Below, one piece after another: positions 34,488-43,517 of a stretch of 48,484 nucleotides of DNA (position 1 is its first letter; every line of letters starts with the position of its first letter). A program made the position numbers and the translations under genes. Location of the stretch: assembly GCA_046541575.1 (NCBI GenBank), contig JBKHDA010000010.1, positions 1-48,484 of the forward strand. Reading direction: 5' to 3'. The stretch is from Halanaerobium sp046541575 (GTDB lineage Bacteria; Bacillota; Halanaerobiia; Halanaerobiales; Halanaerobiaceae). A model generated the notes under the pieces. The model had not been told where the DNA came from and made no database searches. It saw only the letters and a program-made list of their open reading frames with translations.

Positions 34488-34937
34488 ATGAGCAAATTAA
34501 AAAAGAAATTAATGGATGACATGAAAAAAGCAATGAAAGAAAAAGATAAAGCCCGACTTAATGTGATTAGAATGACCAGATCTGAAATTAAAAATAAAGA
34601 AATAGAAACTGGTGAAGAATTAGATGATCAGGGAGTTACAGCTGTAATTGCTAAACAGGTAAAGCAGATTAAAGATTCTCTTGCCGATTTTGAAAAATCA
34701 GGAAAAGAGGATGTAATGGATAAATTGTATCAAGAAATTGAAATTCTTCAGGAATACTTACCTGAGCAAATGTCTGAAGATGAAGTAGATCAGCTGATTG
34801 ATCAGGTTATTGAGGAAACAGGAGCAGAAAACATATCTGATATGGGTCAGGTTATGGGAGCTATAATGCCTAAAATAAAAGGTAAAGCAGATGGCTCTGA
34901 AGTAAGTGCTAAAGTAAAGGAAAAATTAAGTAGATAA
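34488..34937 (+). CDS. yqeY: GatB/YqeY family protein
   Basis: 149 aa, all helical, Lys/Glu-rich. Signature KARLNVIRMTRSEIKNKEIE near 24-43 and QEYLPEQMSEDE; the tail GKADGSEVSAKVKEKL matches the GatB C-terminal fold. The family resembles the tRNA-binding part of GatB; its exact role is unknown. ATG after TTGGAGTG. It lies 66 nt downstream of the HIT gene, and a terminator follows. Confidence 0.92.
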   Translation: MSKLKKKLMDDMKKAMKEKDKARLNVIRMTRSEIKNKEIETGEELDDQGVTAVIAKQVKQIKDSLADFEKSGKEDVMDKLYQEIEILQEYLPEQMSEDEVDQLIDQVIEETGAENISDMGQVMGAIMPKIKGKADGSEVSAKVKEKLSR

Positions 34938-34951
34938 ATATAAATCATGTA

Positions 34952-34975
34952 GAGGGGATTTTCCCCTCCTTTTTC
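34952..34975 (+). terminator. Rho-independent terminator after yqeY
   Basis: GAGGGGA-TTT-TCCCCTC, perfect 7-bp stem, followed by CTTTTT. Only about 20 nt remain before the nfeD start, leaving no room for a promoter, so nfeD may depend on read-through. Confidence 0.8.
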
Positions 34976-34996
34976 CTCTTAAATGGAGGTATAAAA

Positions 34997-36277
34997 ATGA
35001 AAAGAAAAATTTTAATTTTTTTAATATTTTTATTCAGCTTTATTTTATTTAGTTCAGCTGCTGAAGCTGAAGTTATGCACCTGCCGTTAAATGGTGAAAT
35101 TAATAATGCAGAATATACTTTTATTAATAAAAATATCAACCAGGCTGAGCTTAATGATTTTGATTATATAATTATTGAAGTTAATTCACTTGGTGGTTTT
35201 GTTGATCCCGCCTTAAAAATAAGAGATAGAATTTTTGAATCTGAGATTGAGATCATTACTTTTGTCAATGGCAGAGCCTGGTCAGCTGCAGCTTTAATTG
35301 CTTTAGCAGGTGAGGAATTATATATTTCTCCTTCTGCAAGTATTGGTGCTGCGGAAACAAGGCCCAATGAAGAAAAATATATTTCAGCTTTAAGAAAGGA
35401 ATTTGCTGCTACTGCAGAAAGAAGAAATAAAAATTCAGAGATTGCAGAGGCAATGGTTGATGCTTCCTTAGAAATAGAAAATGTTATAGAACAGGATAAG
35501 CTTTTGACTCTATCTGCAGCTGAAGCACTTGAGCTGGGAATCGCAGATTATAGTGCCTCATCCCTGTCTGATATAACAGCAGCCAGAAATACTAATTTAA
35601 ATGAAATTGTGACAGTGGAGAAAAGCAATTTGGAAAAAATAATGGGTGTTATCAGCAGCCCTTATATCAGTTCTCTAATATTAATTATAGCTTTTTCAGC
35701 GCTGATTTTTGAAGCCCTCACTCCGGGTTTTGCACTTGGGGGAACTGTTGGAATAATTTCATTATTAATCTTTTTTGCAAGTCATATTTTTACCGGTGCA
35801 ATTGGTACAGGGATTGTAGTGCTTTTTATAGTTGGGGTTATTTTAATTCTGGCAGAAGTTTTTGTGATTCCTGGTTTTGGGATTGCTGGAATTAGTGGTA
35901 TTACAGCAGTTTTAGTCAGTTTGTTTTTTATTTTTCCAAATACGACAATTGCAGTTAGTGTACTGCTGGCAGTAATCTTATTTACTTTAGTTATTGCAAT
36001 TATTATGTTTAAGAAATTTGGCAGCAGCCGTTTTTGGAAGCGAATTTCTTTAGTAAATAATTCTATGAATTATTATACTTCAAGTTCCAAAAAAGACTAT
36101 TTAGACCAGGAAGCAAAAACACTTTCCAAGCTGCGCCCTGCAGGAATAATTGAAATTGAGGGCAAAAGAATTGATGCAGTTAGTGAAGGTGCTTTTATAG
36201 AAAAAGATAAAAAAGTAAAGGTGATTTCTGTTTCAGGTTCAAGAGTTGTTGTTAAAGAAATATCAGAGGAGGAATAA
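34997..36277 (+). CDS. nfeD: NfeD-family membrane serine protease (long form)
   Basis: 426 aa. Signal peptide (about 1-24); ClpP-like protease domain (about 27-190) with NSLGGFVDPALK and the nucleophile S96 in NGRAWSAAALIALAG; a candidate general-base Lys lies at 127 or 134. Four to five TM segments (about 218-345), then a C-terminal OB-fold NfeD domain (about 360-426, LRPAGIIEIEGKRIDAVSEG). By family it cleaves membrane proteins and pairs with flotillin/stomatin. floA follows after 2 nt, so they are one unit. ATG after GGAGGT. Confidence 0.94.
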   Translation: MKRKILIFLIFLFSFILFSSAAEAEVMHLPLNGEINNAEYTFINKNINQAELNDFDYIIIEVNSLGGFVDPALKIRDRIFESEIEIITFVNGRAWSAAALIALAGEELYISPSASIGAAETRPNEEKYISALRKEFAATAERRNKNSEIAEAMVDASLEIENVIEQDKLLTLSAAEALELGIADYSASSLSDITAARNTNLNEIVTVEKSNLEKIMGVISSPYISSLILIIAFSALIFEALTPGFALGGTVGIISLLIFFASHIFTGAIGTGIVVLFIVGVILILAEVFVIPGFGIAGISGITAVLVSLFFIFPNTTIAVSVLLAVILFTLVIAIIMFKKFGSSRFWKRISLVNNSMNYYTSSSKKDYLDQEAKTLSKLRPAGIIEIEGKRIDAVSEGAFIEKDKKVKVISVSGSRVVVKEISEEE

Positions 36278-36279
36278 AA

Positions 36280-37266
36280 ATGGAAATATTTTCAATTTTG
36301 ATTTTAGTTGCTTTAATATTATTTTTTGTTTTGTTTTTTTACTTTATTCCCATTGGATTATGGATTTCGGCAACTGCTGCCGGAGTTAAGGTTGGTTTTT
36401 TTAACCTGATTGGAATGCGTTTAAGAAGAGTGGTTCCATCTTCAATTGTGGGACCAATGATTAAATCACATAAAGCAGGTAAGGGTTTAAGCAGTGATCA
36501 GCTTGAGGCACATTATCTAGCCGGAGGAAATGTTGATCGGGTTGTTGATGCCTTAATTGCTGCTCAGAGAGCAGAAATTGATCTGACATTTGAGAGAGCG
36601 GCTGCAATTGATCTGGCAGGAAGAGATGTATTAGAAGCAGTTAAAATGAGTGTTAATCCGAAGGTGATTCAGACTCCAGTTGTCACTGCAGTAGCGATGA
36701 ATGGTATTCAGGTAATGGCGACTGCAAGAGTTACGGTAAGAGCAAATATAGATCGTCTTGTAGGTGGAGCTGGAGAAGAAACTGTACTTGCTCGGGTTGG
36801 AGAAGGTATTGTTACTACAGTCGGATCTGCCGATTCACATAAAAAAGTACTGGAAAATCCTGATTCAATTTCTAAAACAGTCCTGGATAAGGGCCTGGAT
36901 TCCGGAACTGCTTTTGAAATTTTGTCTATTGATATTGCCGATGTTGATGTTGGTAAAAATATTGGTGCTCAACTTCAGACAGATCAGGCCGAGGCAGATA
37001 AGGAGATTGCTCAGGCTAAAGCTGAAGAAAGACGAGCAATGGCAGTAGCGGAAGAGCAGGAAATGAAAGCCAGAGTTCAGGAAATGAGAGCTAAAGTTGT
37101 AGAAGCAGAAGCAGAAGTGCCGCTTGCTATGGCTGAAGCTCTTAAAAAAGGGAATATGGGAGTAATGGATTATATGAATCTAAAAAATGTAGAATCTGAT
37201 ACTAAAATGAGAAGCAGTATATCTGAAGCTTCTGAAAAAGAAAAAGAAAATAAAAATGAAAACTAA
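36280..37266 (+). CDS. floA: Flotillin-like protein FloA
   Basis: Membrane-microdomain scaffold, 328 aa, in the expected size range. One N-terminal hydrophobic segment (about 3-28), then the SPFH region with GGNVDRVVDALIAAQRAEIDL and VQTPVVTAVAMNG-type strands, and an Ala/Glu/Lys-rich coiled coil (about 230-295: QTDQAEADKEIAQAKAEERR). ATG after AGAGGAGG. Directly downstream of nfeD, as in B. subtilis yqeZ-yqfA. Confidence 0.95.
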   Translation: MEIFSILILVALILFFVLFFYFIPIGLWISATAAGVKVGFFNLIGMRLRRVVPSSIVGPMIKSHKAGKGLSSDQLEAHYLAGGNVDRVVDALIAAQRAEIDLTFERAAAIDLAGRDVLEAVKMSVNPKVIQTPVVTAVAMNGIQVMATARVTVRANIDRLVGGAGEETVLARVGEGIVTTVGSADSHKKVLENPDSISKTVLDKGLDSGTAFEILSIDIADVDVGKNIGAQLQTDQAEADKEIAQAKAEERRAMAVAEEQEMKARVQEMRAKVVEAEAEVPLAMAEALKKGNMGVMDYMNLKNVESDTKMRSSISEASEKEKENKNEN

Positions 37267-37302
37267 TTCTCTTAAACTGGCAGTAAATAATGGAGGTGAA
37301 AT

Positions 37303-37752
37303 ATGGGAGATCTGATTTTTGTACTTCCAATATTTATAATATTTTTCTTTATCTTTGCGAAAATACTTCTGCTTTTTAAAAAAGTGTTTAATTTCACCAG
37401 CAAAAAATTTAATTTAACAATTGAAGAAGCAGATGCAGAAATGAAAAACGACCCAAAAATGAATTTTGATTATGATCAAAATGAAGTTAAAGAAAAAATT
37501 TCTGAAGCTGAAAAAGAGTCTTTAGCTGAAAACAAAAAAAGAATTTTAAATCAGCAGTCAGAATCCAGGAATAAAGAACAGAATTTAAAAAATGTAAATA
37601 CAGAAAGTAAAGAGACAGAAAAGTTGAATCAAAATCAGGGCAGTAATAAAAACAGCTCCCTGGCAGAAATATTTGCCAATTATAATGAATTAGAAAAAGC
37701 TGTTATTTACAATGAAATTTTATCTAAACCCAAAGCTTTAAAAAGAGATTAA
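37303..37752 (+). CDS. Hypothetical membrane-anchored protein downstream of floA
   Basis: 149 aa, not recognised. One N-terminal TM segment (about 4-26, FIIFFFIFAKILLLF), a long charged Lys/Glu/Asn-rich, probably disordered middle (about 45-122), and a short hydrophobic C-terminal helix ending EKAVIYNEILSKPKALKRD, which resembles the 'xxAIIxxEILxxPxAL' tails of small proteins in other anaerobes (from memory). ATG after GGAGGTG, 36 nt after floA. It occupies the slot where yqfC-yqfD lie in spore formers, but has no similarity that I can see. A partner of FloA/NfeD is possible by context only. Confidence 0.7.
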   Translation: MGDLIFVLPIFIIFFFIFAKILLLFKKVFNFTSKKFNLTIEEADAEMKNDPKMNFDYDQNEVKEKISEAEKESLAENKKRILNQQSESRNKEQNLKNVNTESKETEKLNQNQGSNKNSSLAEIFANYNELEKAVIYNEILSKPKALKRD

Positions 37753-37767
37753 GAATAAAGCTTATTT

Positions 37768-37801
37768 AAAACTGTGGCCCTCCTCCGGCTGCAGTTTTTT
37801 C
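37768..37801 (+). terminator. Strong terminator after the floA operon
   Basis: AAAACTGTGGCC / GGCTGCAGTTTT, 12-bp stem with two wobbles, loop CTCCTCC, running into TT. Confidence 0.85.
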
Positions 37802-37808
37802 GCTAAAT

Positions 37809-37836
37809 TTGTTTAAAGAAATAAATATGATATAAT
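37809..37836 (+). promoter_or_regulatory. phoH operon promoter
   Basis: TTGTTT (37809-37814), 16-nt spacer, perfect TATAAT (37831-37836), about 34 nt before the phoH start and just after the preceding terminator. Confidence 0.7.
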
Positions 37837-37869
37837 GAATAAGTAAAAGTATTAAGGAGGAGTTATAAT

Positions 37870-38829
37870 TTGAGTCAACAAGAGAAAAAAATTGAAATTA
37901 ATGATTATCAGCTTGCCCAAAATTTCTTTGGTCATAATGATCGTAATTTAAAACTTTTAGAAGATATTTTATCTTTAAAGTTAAATGGAAGAGGTAATCA
38001 AATAAAAATTAAAAATGATGATCAGATAATTGATTCTGAAAAAATCATTAAAAAACTGCTTTCATTAACAAATAAAAACGAAGAACTTTCACCAAGAAAG
38101 CTAAAATATGCAGCGGAGCTCTTAAAAAGAAATCCGGCTGTTGATTTAAATAGAATTTATGATGAAGTTATTCTCGAAAATTATAAGGGAAGAAAGATTA
38201 AAGCTAAAACAATGGGACAGAAGCTTTATTTAGAATCAATAAAAAATAGGGATATTGTTTTTAGCATTGGACCTGCTGGTACAGGAAAAACTTATCTGGC
38301 AATGGTTATGGCTGTTAAAAGCCTGTTGAATAATGAAATTAATAGAATTGTTTTAACCCGTCCTGCAATTGAAGCTGGAGAAAATCTAGGCTTTTTACCT
38401 GGTGATATGCAGGAAAAAGTAGATCCATATTTACGGCCCCTCTATGATGCATTATATGATATTTTAGGGCCGGAAAAATCAAAATTATATCAGGAAAAAG
38501 ACATTATTGAGGTTGCACCTTTAGCTTATATGAGAGGAAGAACTCTTGATGATTCTTTTGTGATTTTAGATGAAGCTCAAAACACTACTCTAGAACAGAT
38601 GAAGATGTTTTTGACCAGAATTGGTTTTAATTCTAAAGCGGTAATAACTGGAGATATCACTCAGATTGATTTACCAAGCAAAAAAAGATCTGGTCTGGCA
38701 ACAGTTCAGAAGATATTAAAAGATATTAAAGGCATCGACTTTGTTTATTTAAGCAGACATGATGTAGTAAGACATGATCTGGTTAAAGAAATAATCAAGG
38801 CATACGAAAGTTATGAAAGTGGGAGCTAA
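37870..38829 (+). CDS. phoH: PhoH-family ATPase
   Basis: 319 aa. P-loop GPAGTGKT (134-141), then LTRPAIEAGENLGFLPGD and the Walker B IILDEAQNTT-like VILDEAQNTT, and ITGDITQIDLP. The N-terminal about 110 residues hold a small regulatory/KH-like part. By family a likely RNA helicase-type ATPase linked to the YbeY RNase, whose gene lies two genes downstream. TTG start after AAGGAGGAG; no nearby ATG. 2-nt gap to pgpH. First gene of a new transcription unit with its own promoter. Confidence 0.95.
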   Translation: MSQQEKKIEINDYQLAQNFFGHNDRNLKLLEDILSLKLNGRGNQIKIKNDDQIIDSEKIIKKLLSLTNKNEELSPRKLKYAAELLKRNPAVDLNRIYDEVILENYKGRKIKAKTMGQKLYLESIKNRDIVFSIGPAGTGKTYLAMVMAVKSLLNNEINRIVLTRPAIEAGENLGFLPGDMQEKVDPYLRPLYDALYDILGPEKSKLYQEKDIIEVAPLAYMRGRTLDDSFVILDEAQNTTLEQMKMFLTRIGFNSKAVITGDITQIDLPSKKRSGLATVQKILKDIKGIDFVYLSRHDVVRHDLVKEIIKAYESYESGS

Positions 38830-38831
38830 AA

Positions 38832-41066
38832 ATGAAATTGATGAAAAAATTGAGAGTTAAACTCCGTGATTGGAGAAGAGAATATCTTGATTTTTCAAGC
38901 AATACCTATAAAATTATCTGGGCTGTGCTATTCTTTGTTTTAATTGCTCTGACTTTAAGTCTGGATTTAATTCCAAATCAGGTTGATTTGAAAGCAGGGC
39001 AGGTCAGCCAGAGTGATATTACTGCTCCAAGGACTATTAGTTTTATTGATGATGAAAGAACATCTGAATTAAGACAGCGGGCAGCTGATACAGCACCAAG
39101 AGTATACGAAGAAGACAGTACAGTAGAAGAAGAAGTTTTAAATGAAGTTAATAATTTATTTGAAGCTGCAATTTCAGAAAGACAGTATTTTTATAATAAT
39201 AAGATTTCTCTAGCAGAGGCTAATCAAGAAGAAAGTGAAGACAGCAGTTCATCTGCTGAATCTGAACCTATTTCAGAGGAACAAATTTCTGATTTAAGCG
39301 ATTCTGAAAGAACTGAGATCATTGATTTAATAAAGGAAGAGATAGATTTTGAAATTGGAACTGAAAGTCTGTCTGCTTTAATTTCAATGAGTAATCAAGA
39401 ATTAGTTGAACTAGAGGATAGGGCAGTTAATCTGCTTCAGCAAAAATTAGACAGCAGAATCCTGCCATCTGATTTGACAAATGCTCGTGATGACCTGAGG
39501 CAGAGAGCTATGGAAATGGATATAGCCAGAGATCAAAGACTGGCTCTGGCAGAAATAGTTGAGTCAACACTTGCTGCAAATATGTTTTTAAATCAGGATG
39601 CAACTGACAGCAGAAGAGAAGAAGCTATCTCTGAAGTTGAAGCTGTGGAGAAAACAGTTAGACAGGGTGAAATAATTGTCCGCAAGGGTGATGTAGTAAC
39701 TGAAGCTGATATAGATATTTTGGAAAGGCTTGGTCTGCAGAAAAGTGGAATTAATTATTATAATATAAGTGGTCGAATTTTGATCAGTTTTATTTTAATA
39801 TTACTGCTGGGTTTTTATTTTTACAAATATCAAAAGGATATCTGGGAAGATAACAGTAAACTACTTTTAGTTGAGCTTTTGATATTAACAGTGGTTATAT
39901 TAGCAAAAATTCTAACACTATTCCAGAATCCATTTGTTAATTATATGGTGCCGACTGCTATGGCTTCAATTTTGTTAACTGTATTAATCAGAAGTGATAC
40001 TGCTTTAATCACTACTTTGTTTATAAGTTTATTAATTGCACCAATTTATGATATGAACTTTAATATTGTTTTAACCTCTTTTCTGGCTGGTTTAATTGGT
40101 ATTTTTAGTGTAACCAGGGTTAAAGAAAGAGGAGATATCATTAGAGCCGGTCTCAATGTCAGTTTTATTTTAGCGTTTTTGATCGGAGGCCTTTCTTTAC
40201 TGCAGCAGAACCAGGACTGGACATATTTAATCTGGTCAATCGGAGGCGGAATTGTTAATGGACTATTAGTAGGAGTTTTAGCTAATGGTTTATTACCTTA
40301 TCTGGAAGATTTATTTGATATGACAAGCTCTGTTAAATTATTAGAGCTATCTAATCCCAGTCAGCCAATTTTAAAAAGAATGCTGGTTGAAGCCCCCGGC
40401 ACCTATCATCACAGTGTAATTGTGGGTAATTTAGCTGAGACAGCTGCTGAAGATGTGGGAGCAGATTCTCTGTTAGCAAGAGCTGCAGCTTATTATCATG
40501 ATATTGGCAAATTAAAAAGACCTTACTTTTTCTCCGATAATCAATTTGGAGGGGAAAACCCTCATGATAAAACATCTCCTAATTTAAGTGCACTAATAAT
40601 TAAATCACATGTTAAAGATGGAGTTGAAATGGCAGAAGAAAATGGACTGCCGGCAAAAATTATAGATATTATTAAACAGCATCATGGGACAAATTTAATT
40701 TCATACTTTTATCAACAGGCCCTGCAGGATAATAAGCATGATGATATTGAAAAAAAAGATTTTCGTTATGATGGCCCTAAACCGCAGAGTAAAGAGGCGG
40801 CTATAATAATGCTTGCTGATATAACTGAAGCAGCAGTTAGATCAAAAAATTTCAATAAAAATAATCATGACAGGATTGAAGGTTTTGTCCGCGGTCTGGT
40901 TAAAGACAAATTAATAGAAAATCAGCTTGACCAATCGGATTTAACTTTAAGTGATTTAGATACAATAGTAAAGAACTTTGTTAAAGTTCTAACCGGTATT
41001 TATCACCAGAGAGTAGAATATCCTGATAAACTGCTGAAAGAAATGAAAGGTGGTAATAACAAATGA
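38832..41066 (+). CDS. pgpH: 7TM-HD cyclic-di-AMP phosphodiesterase PgpH
   Basis: 744 aa. One N-terminal TM (about 29-47), a large extracytoplasmic 7TMR-HDED domain (about 50-305) that includes a Ser/Glu-rich low-complexity stretch near 135-150, seven TM segments (about 313-500), and a cytoplasmic HD domain (about 515-740) with YHHSVIVGNLAE, H556-D557 (YHDIGK) and IIKQHHGT. By family it hydrolyses c-di-AMP. ATG 2 nt after the phoH stop; ybeY overlaps the end by 4 nt. Confidence 0.95.
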   Translation: MKLMKKLRVKLRDWRREYLDFSSNTYKIIWAVLFFVLIALTLSLDLIPNQVDLKAGQVSQSDITAPRTISFIDDERTSELRQRAADTAPRVYEEDSTVEEEVLNEVNNLFEAAISERQYFYNNKISLAEANQEESEDSSSSAESEPISEEQISDLSDSERTEIIDLIKEEIDFEIGTESLSALISMSNQELVELEDRAVNLLQQKLDSRILPSDLTNARDDLRQRAMEMDIARDQRLALAEIVESTLAANMFLNQDATDSRREEAISEVEAVEKTVRQGEIIVRKGDVVTEADIDILERLGLQKSGINYYNISGRILISFILILLLGFYFYKYQKDIWEDNSKLLLVELLILTVVILAKILTLFQNPFVNYMVPTAMASILLTVLIRSDTALITTLFISLLIAPIYDMNFNIVLTSFLAGLIGIFSVTRVKERGDIIRAGLNVSFILAFLIGGLSLLQQNQDWTYLIWSIGGGIVNGLLVGVLANGLLPYLEDLFDMTSSVKLLELSNPSQPILKRMLVEAPGTYHHSVIVGNLAETAAEDVGADSLLARAAAYYHDIGKLKRPYFFSDNQFGGENPHDKTSPNLSALIIKSHVKDGVEMAEENGLPAKIIDIIKQHHGTNLISYFYQQALQDNKHDDIEKKDFRYDGPKPQSKEAAIIMLADITEAAVRSKNFNKNNHDRIEGFVRGLVKDKLIENQLDQSDLTLSDLDTIVKNFVKVLTGIYHQRVEYPDKLLKEMKGGNNK

Positions 41067-41494
41067 TTAATGTAGAATTTAATAACCAACAAAATAAATT
41101 AGAAATTAGTCAGGAAATGCTGGAACTTTTAAAAAGAGTAGTTATAACTGCCGCTGAACTTGAAGGTTATAGTGGTGGAGAGGTTAGTATAGCTTTTGTA
41201 AGTAATCAAAAAATTAAAGAATTAAACATTAAATATAGAGATAAAAATGAAGCTACAGATGTTCTTTCTTTTCCTATAGATGCTGAAATGCTGGGTGATA
41301 TAATAATTTCTGCCAGCAGAGCTGCTGAACAGGCAGAAGAATACGGGCATTCCCTTAAAAGGGAACTTGCTTATCTAACAGTTCACGGTATGCTGCATTT
41401 ATTTGGTTATGACCACCACAGTGCTGAAGAAAAGAAAGAGATGAGGCAGAAAGAAGAAAGAGTTTTAACTCAACTGGATATCAGCAGAGATTAG
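41063..41494 (+). CDS. ybeY: Endoribonuclease YbeY
   Basis: Metal-dependent RNase of 143 aa needed for 16S rRNA maturation and ribosome quality control. Zn motif H108-x3-H112-x5-H118 in HGMLHLFGYDH, NEATDVLSFP, and R-x-LAYL near 100-104. ATG overlaps the pgpH stop by 4 nt. Part of the phoH-pgpH-ybeY-dgkA unit. Confidence 0.96.
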   Translation: MINVEFNNQQNKLEISQEMLELLKRVVITAAELEGYSGGEVSIAFVSNQKIKELNIKYRDKNEATDVLSFPIDAEMLGDIIISASRAAEQAEEYGHSLKRELAYLTVHGMLHLFGYDHHSAEEKKEMRQKEERVLTQLDISRD

Positions 41495-41502
41495 GTGTTA
41501 AA

Positions 41503-42210
41503 ATGTGGATTTTAAAAACTATAAATAGTTTTAATCATGCTATTGCAGGCTTAATACATGCCATTAGAACCCAGAGAAATATGCAGATTCATTTAACAGC
41601 CGCAGTTTTTATTCTAGCTTTCAGCCTTTTCTTTGATTTAAGCAGAATTGAGCTGGGACTGGTTATAGTTGCAATATCTTTTGTTATTTTTGCAGAACTT
41701 ATCAATACAGCTGTAGAGGTAATTATTGATATTTTGACTCAGGATTACAGCATTAAAGCTCGTATTGCAAAAAATATAAGTGCAGCGGCAGTTGTTATTG
41801 CAGCCGGGAATGCAGTTTTTATTGCTTATCTGGTTTTTTTTAAAAAAGCACAGGAAATATCATTAAATCTGATATTTAATATCAGACATGAACCCCTGCA
41901 TTTAATTTTCATCAATTTATCTTTAATATTTATTTTGGTAATAGCTTTAAAATCTATTTTTATTAGTGGGACCCCACTAAAAGGTGGGATTGTCAGCGGT
42001 CATACTGCACTGGCGGCCTCATCTGTACTTATTATCTGGTTTTTAACTGAAAGTTTAATTGTTTTTTCTTTAGCAGCAGTACTTGCTTTTTTAACAGCGC
42101 AGAGCCGATTAGAAGCAGGGACTCATTCTTTTAAAGAAATTTTATTAGGTGCTCTGCTTGGTATAATAATTACATTTATAATTTTTTATTTCTTTAGAAT
42201 TAGAATATGA
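41503..42210 (+). CDS. DgkA-type lipid kinase fused to a PAP2-type phosphatase domain
   Basis: 235 aa. Residues 1-113 are a DgkA kinase (undecaprenol or diacylglycerol kinase): RTQRNMQIH, then the E65-x2-N68-x3-E72 active-site helix (AELINTAVE) and K90, but the usual catalytic Asp is Asn (N91, AKNISAAAV). Residues about 130-235 form a short PAP2-like domain with motifs K150-x6-T157P (normally R-P), VS165GH167, and S201R202-x5-H208-x3-E212 (normally Asp). So both halves depart from consensus. By family the halves would phosphorylate and dephosphorylate a polyprenyl or diacylglycerol lipid. ATG after AGGTG. In the dgkA slot between ybeY and cdd. Confidence 0.9.
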   Translation: MWILKTINSFNHAIAGLIHAIRTQRNMQIHLTAAVFILAFSLFFDLSRIELGLVIVAISFVIFAELINTAVEVIIDILTQDYSIKARIAKNISAAAVVIAAGNAVFIAYLVFFKKAQEISLNLIFNIRHEPLHLIFINLSLIFILVIALKSIFISGTPLKGGIVSGHTALAASSVLIIWFLTESLIVFSLAAVLAFLTAQSRLEAGTHSFKEILLGALLGIIITFIIFYFFRIRI

Positions 42211-42238
42211 TAATTTAGTTGACTGTGGAGGAATTAAT

Positions 42239-43495
42239 ATGTATATAGAATTATTTTCATTTTTAATCTTAATATTTTTATCTGCCTTTTTTTCCGGTTC
42301 TGAGACAGCTTTTATGTCTGTTAACAGGGTTAAGATTAAGGAGAAAGTTCAAAGAGGAGATGAACATGCTGCAAAAGTTGATAAACTGCTGCAGAATCAG
42401 ACAAAATTATTAACAACTATTCTGATTGGTAATAATCTGGTTAATATTGCTGCTTCCTCCATAGCAACAGCGCTGTCTATTGAATTATTTGGTAGTAAAG
42501 GGGTGGGTATTGCAACAGGAGTAGTAACTTTATTAATCTTAATTTTTGGAGAGATTACTCCCAAATCACTGGGAAATAATAAAGCTGCAGATTATGCTGA
42601 AGCTGCGGCCACTCCGCTTTATTATCTAGAAATAATTTTGTCACCCTTTATTTACCTTTTTACAAAAATCGTTAATCTTTTTGTTAAAGATAAAAGCTTA
42701 ATTTCTTCTGCTTTTTTAAGTGAAGAAGAAATCAGGCGTTTTGTTGATGTTAGTCAGCGGGAAGGTGTAATTAAAGAAACTGAACAGGAAATGATCCAGA
42801 GTGTCTTTGAGTTTGATGATACTCTTGTTAAAGAAATTATGATTCCCCGAATTGATATGGTCTGTATAGAAAAAAATGCCTCTCTAAATGAATTAATAAA
42901 GCTTGGGGTAGAAAAGGGTCATTCACGAATTCCTGTGTTCGAAGATTCAATTGATAATATTATTGGTTTAATTTATATTAAAGATTTATTGGAATTATTG
43001 ATTGAAAATCGAGAAGATGTTTCAATTGAGGAGTTTGTCAAACCAATTTATTTTATCCCGGAAGGTAAACCAATAAATCAGCTTTTATCTGAAATGAAGG
43101 AAAGAAAAGAACATATGGCTATTGTTGTAGATGAATATGGTGGAACTTCTGGTTTAATTACAATTGAAGATCTGCTGGAAGAAATTGTTGGTGACATTCA
43201 GGATGAGTTTGATTTAGAAAAAAGCTATATTGAAGTAGTTGATGATAATAAATTACTGCTTGACGGCAGAATTGAAATTGAAGAACTGAATAAATATTTA
43301 AAAGAACCTCTGACAGAGAGTGATAACTATGAGACTTTAAGTGGGCTGATACTCTATTATTTAAATCGGCTGCCTGCTCAGGGAGAAAAACTTGAGCTGG
43401 AAGATGTAACTTTTGTAATAGAGAGTATAATTGACAATAGAATTAGAAAAATTAAATTGATTAGTGATAAAGAATTGAAATTTGAGGAAGAGTAA
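42239..43495 (+). CDS. CNNM/CorC-type transporter (DUF21-CBS pair-CorC_HlyC)
   Basis: 418 aa. N-terminal DUF21 with three to four TM segments (about 1-150; FFSGSETAFMSVNRVK, NNLVNIAASSIATA and FGEITPKSLG). CBS pair (about 205-330; IMIPRIDMVCIE and VVDEYGGTSGLITIEDLLEEIVGDI) and a C-terminal CorC_HlyC domain (about 345-418). Often annotated as hemolysin, but the family is a Mg/Co-type ion transport or efflux system. ATG after GTGGAGG. It lies downstream of the DgkA-PAP2 gene; its 3' end is followed by the DUF3048 lipoprotein after 22 nt. Confidence 0.93.
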   Translation: MYIELFSFLILIFLSAFFSGSETAFMSVNRVKIKEKVQRGDEHAAKVDKLLQNQTKLLTTILIGNNLVNIAASSIATALSIELFGSKGVGIATGVVTLLILIFGEITPKSLGNNKAADYAEAAATPLYYLEIILSPFIYLFTKIVNLFVKDKSLISSAFLSEEEIRRFVDVSQREGVIKETEQEMIQSVFEFDDTLVKEIMIPRIDMVCIEKNASLNELIKLGVEKGHSRIPVFEDSIDNIIGLIYIKDLLELLIENREDVSIEEFVKPIYFIPEGKPINQLLSEMKERKEHMAIVVDEYGGTSGLITIEDLLEEIVGDIQDEFDLEKSYIEVVDDNKLLLDGRIEIEELNKYLKEPLTESDNYETLSGLILYYLNRLPAQGEKLELEDVTFVIESIIDNRIRKIKLISDKELKFEEE

Positions 43496-43517
43496 TAATT
43501 GTTTTAGAGGTGAGAAG

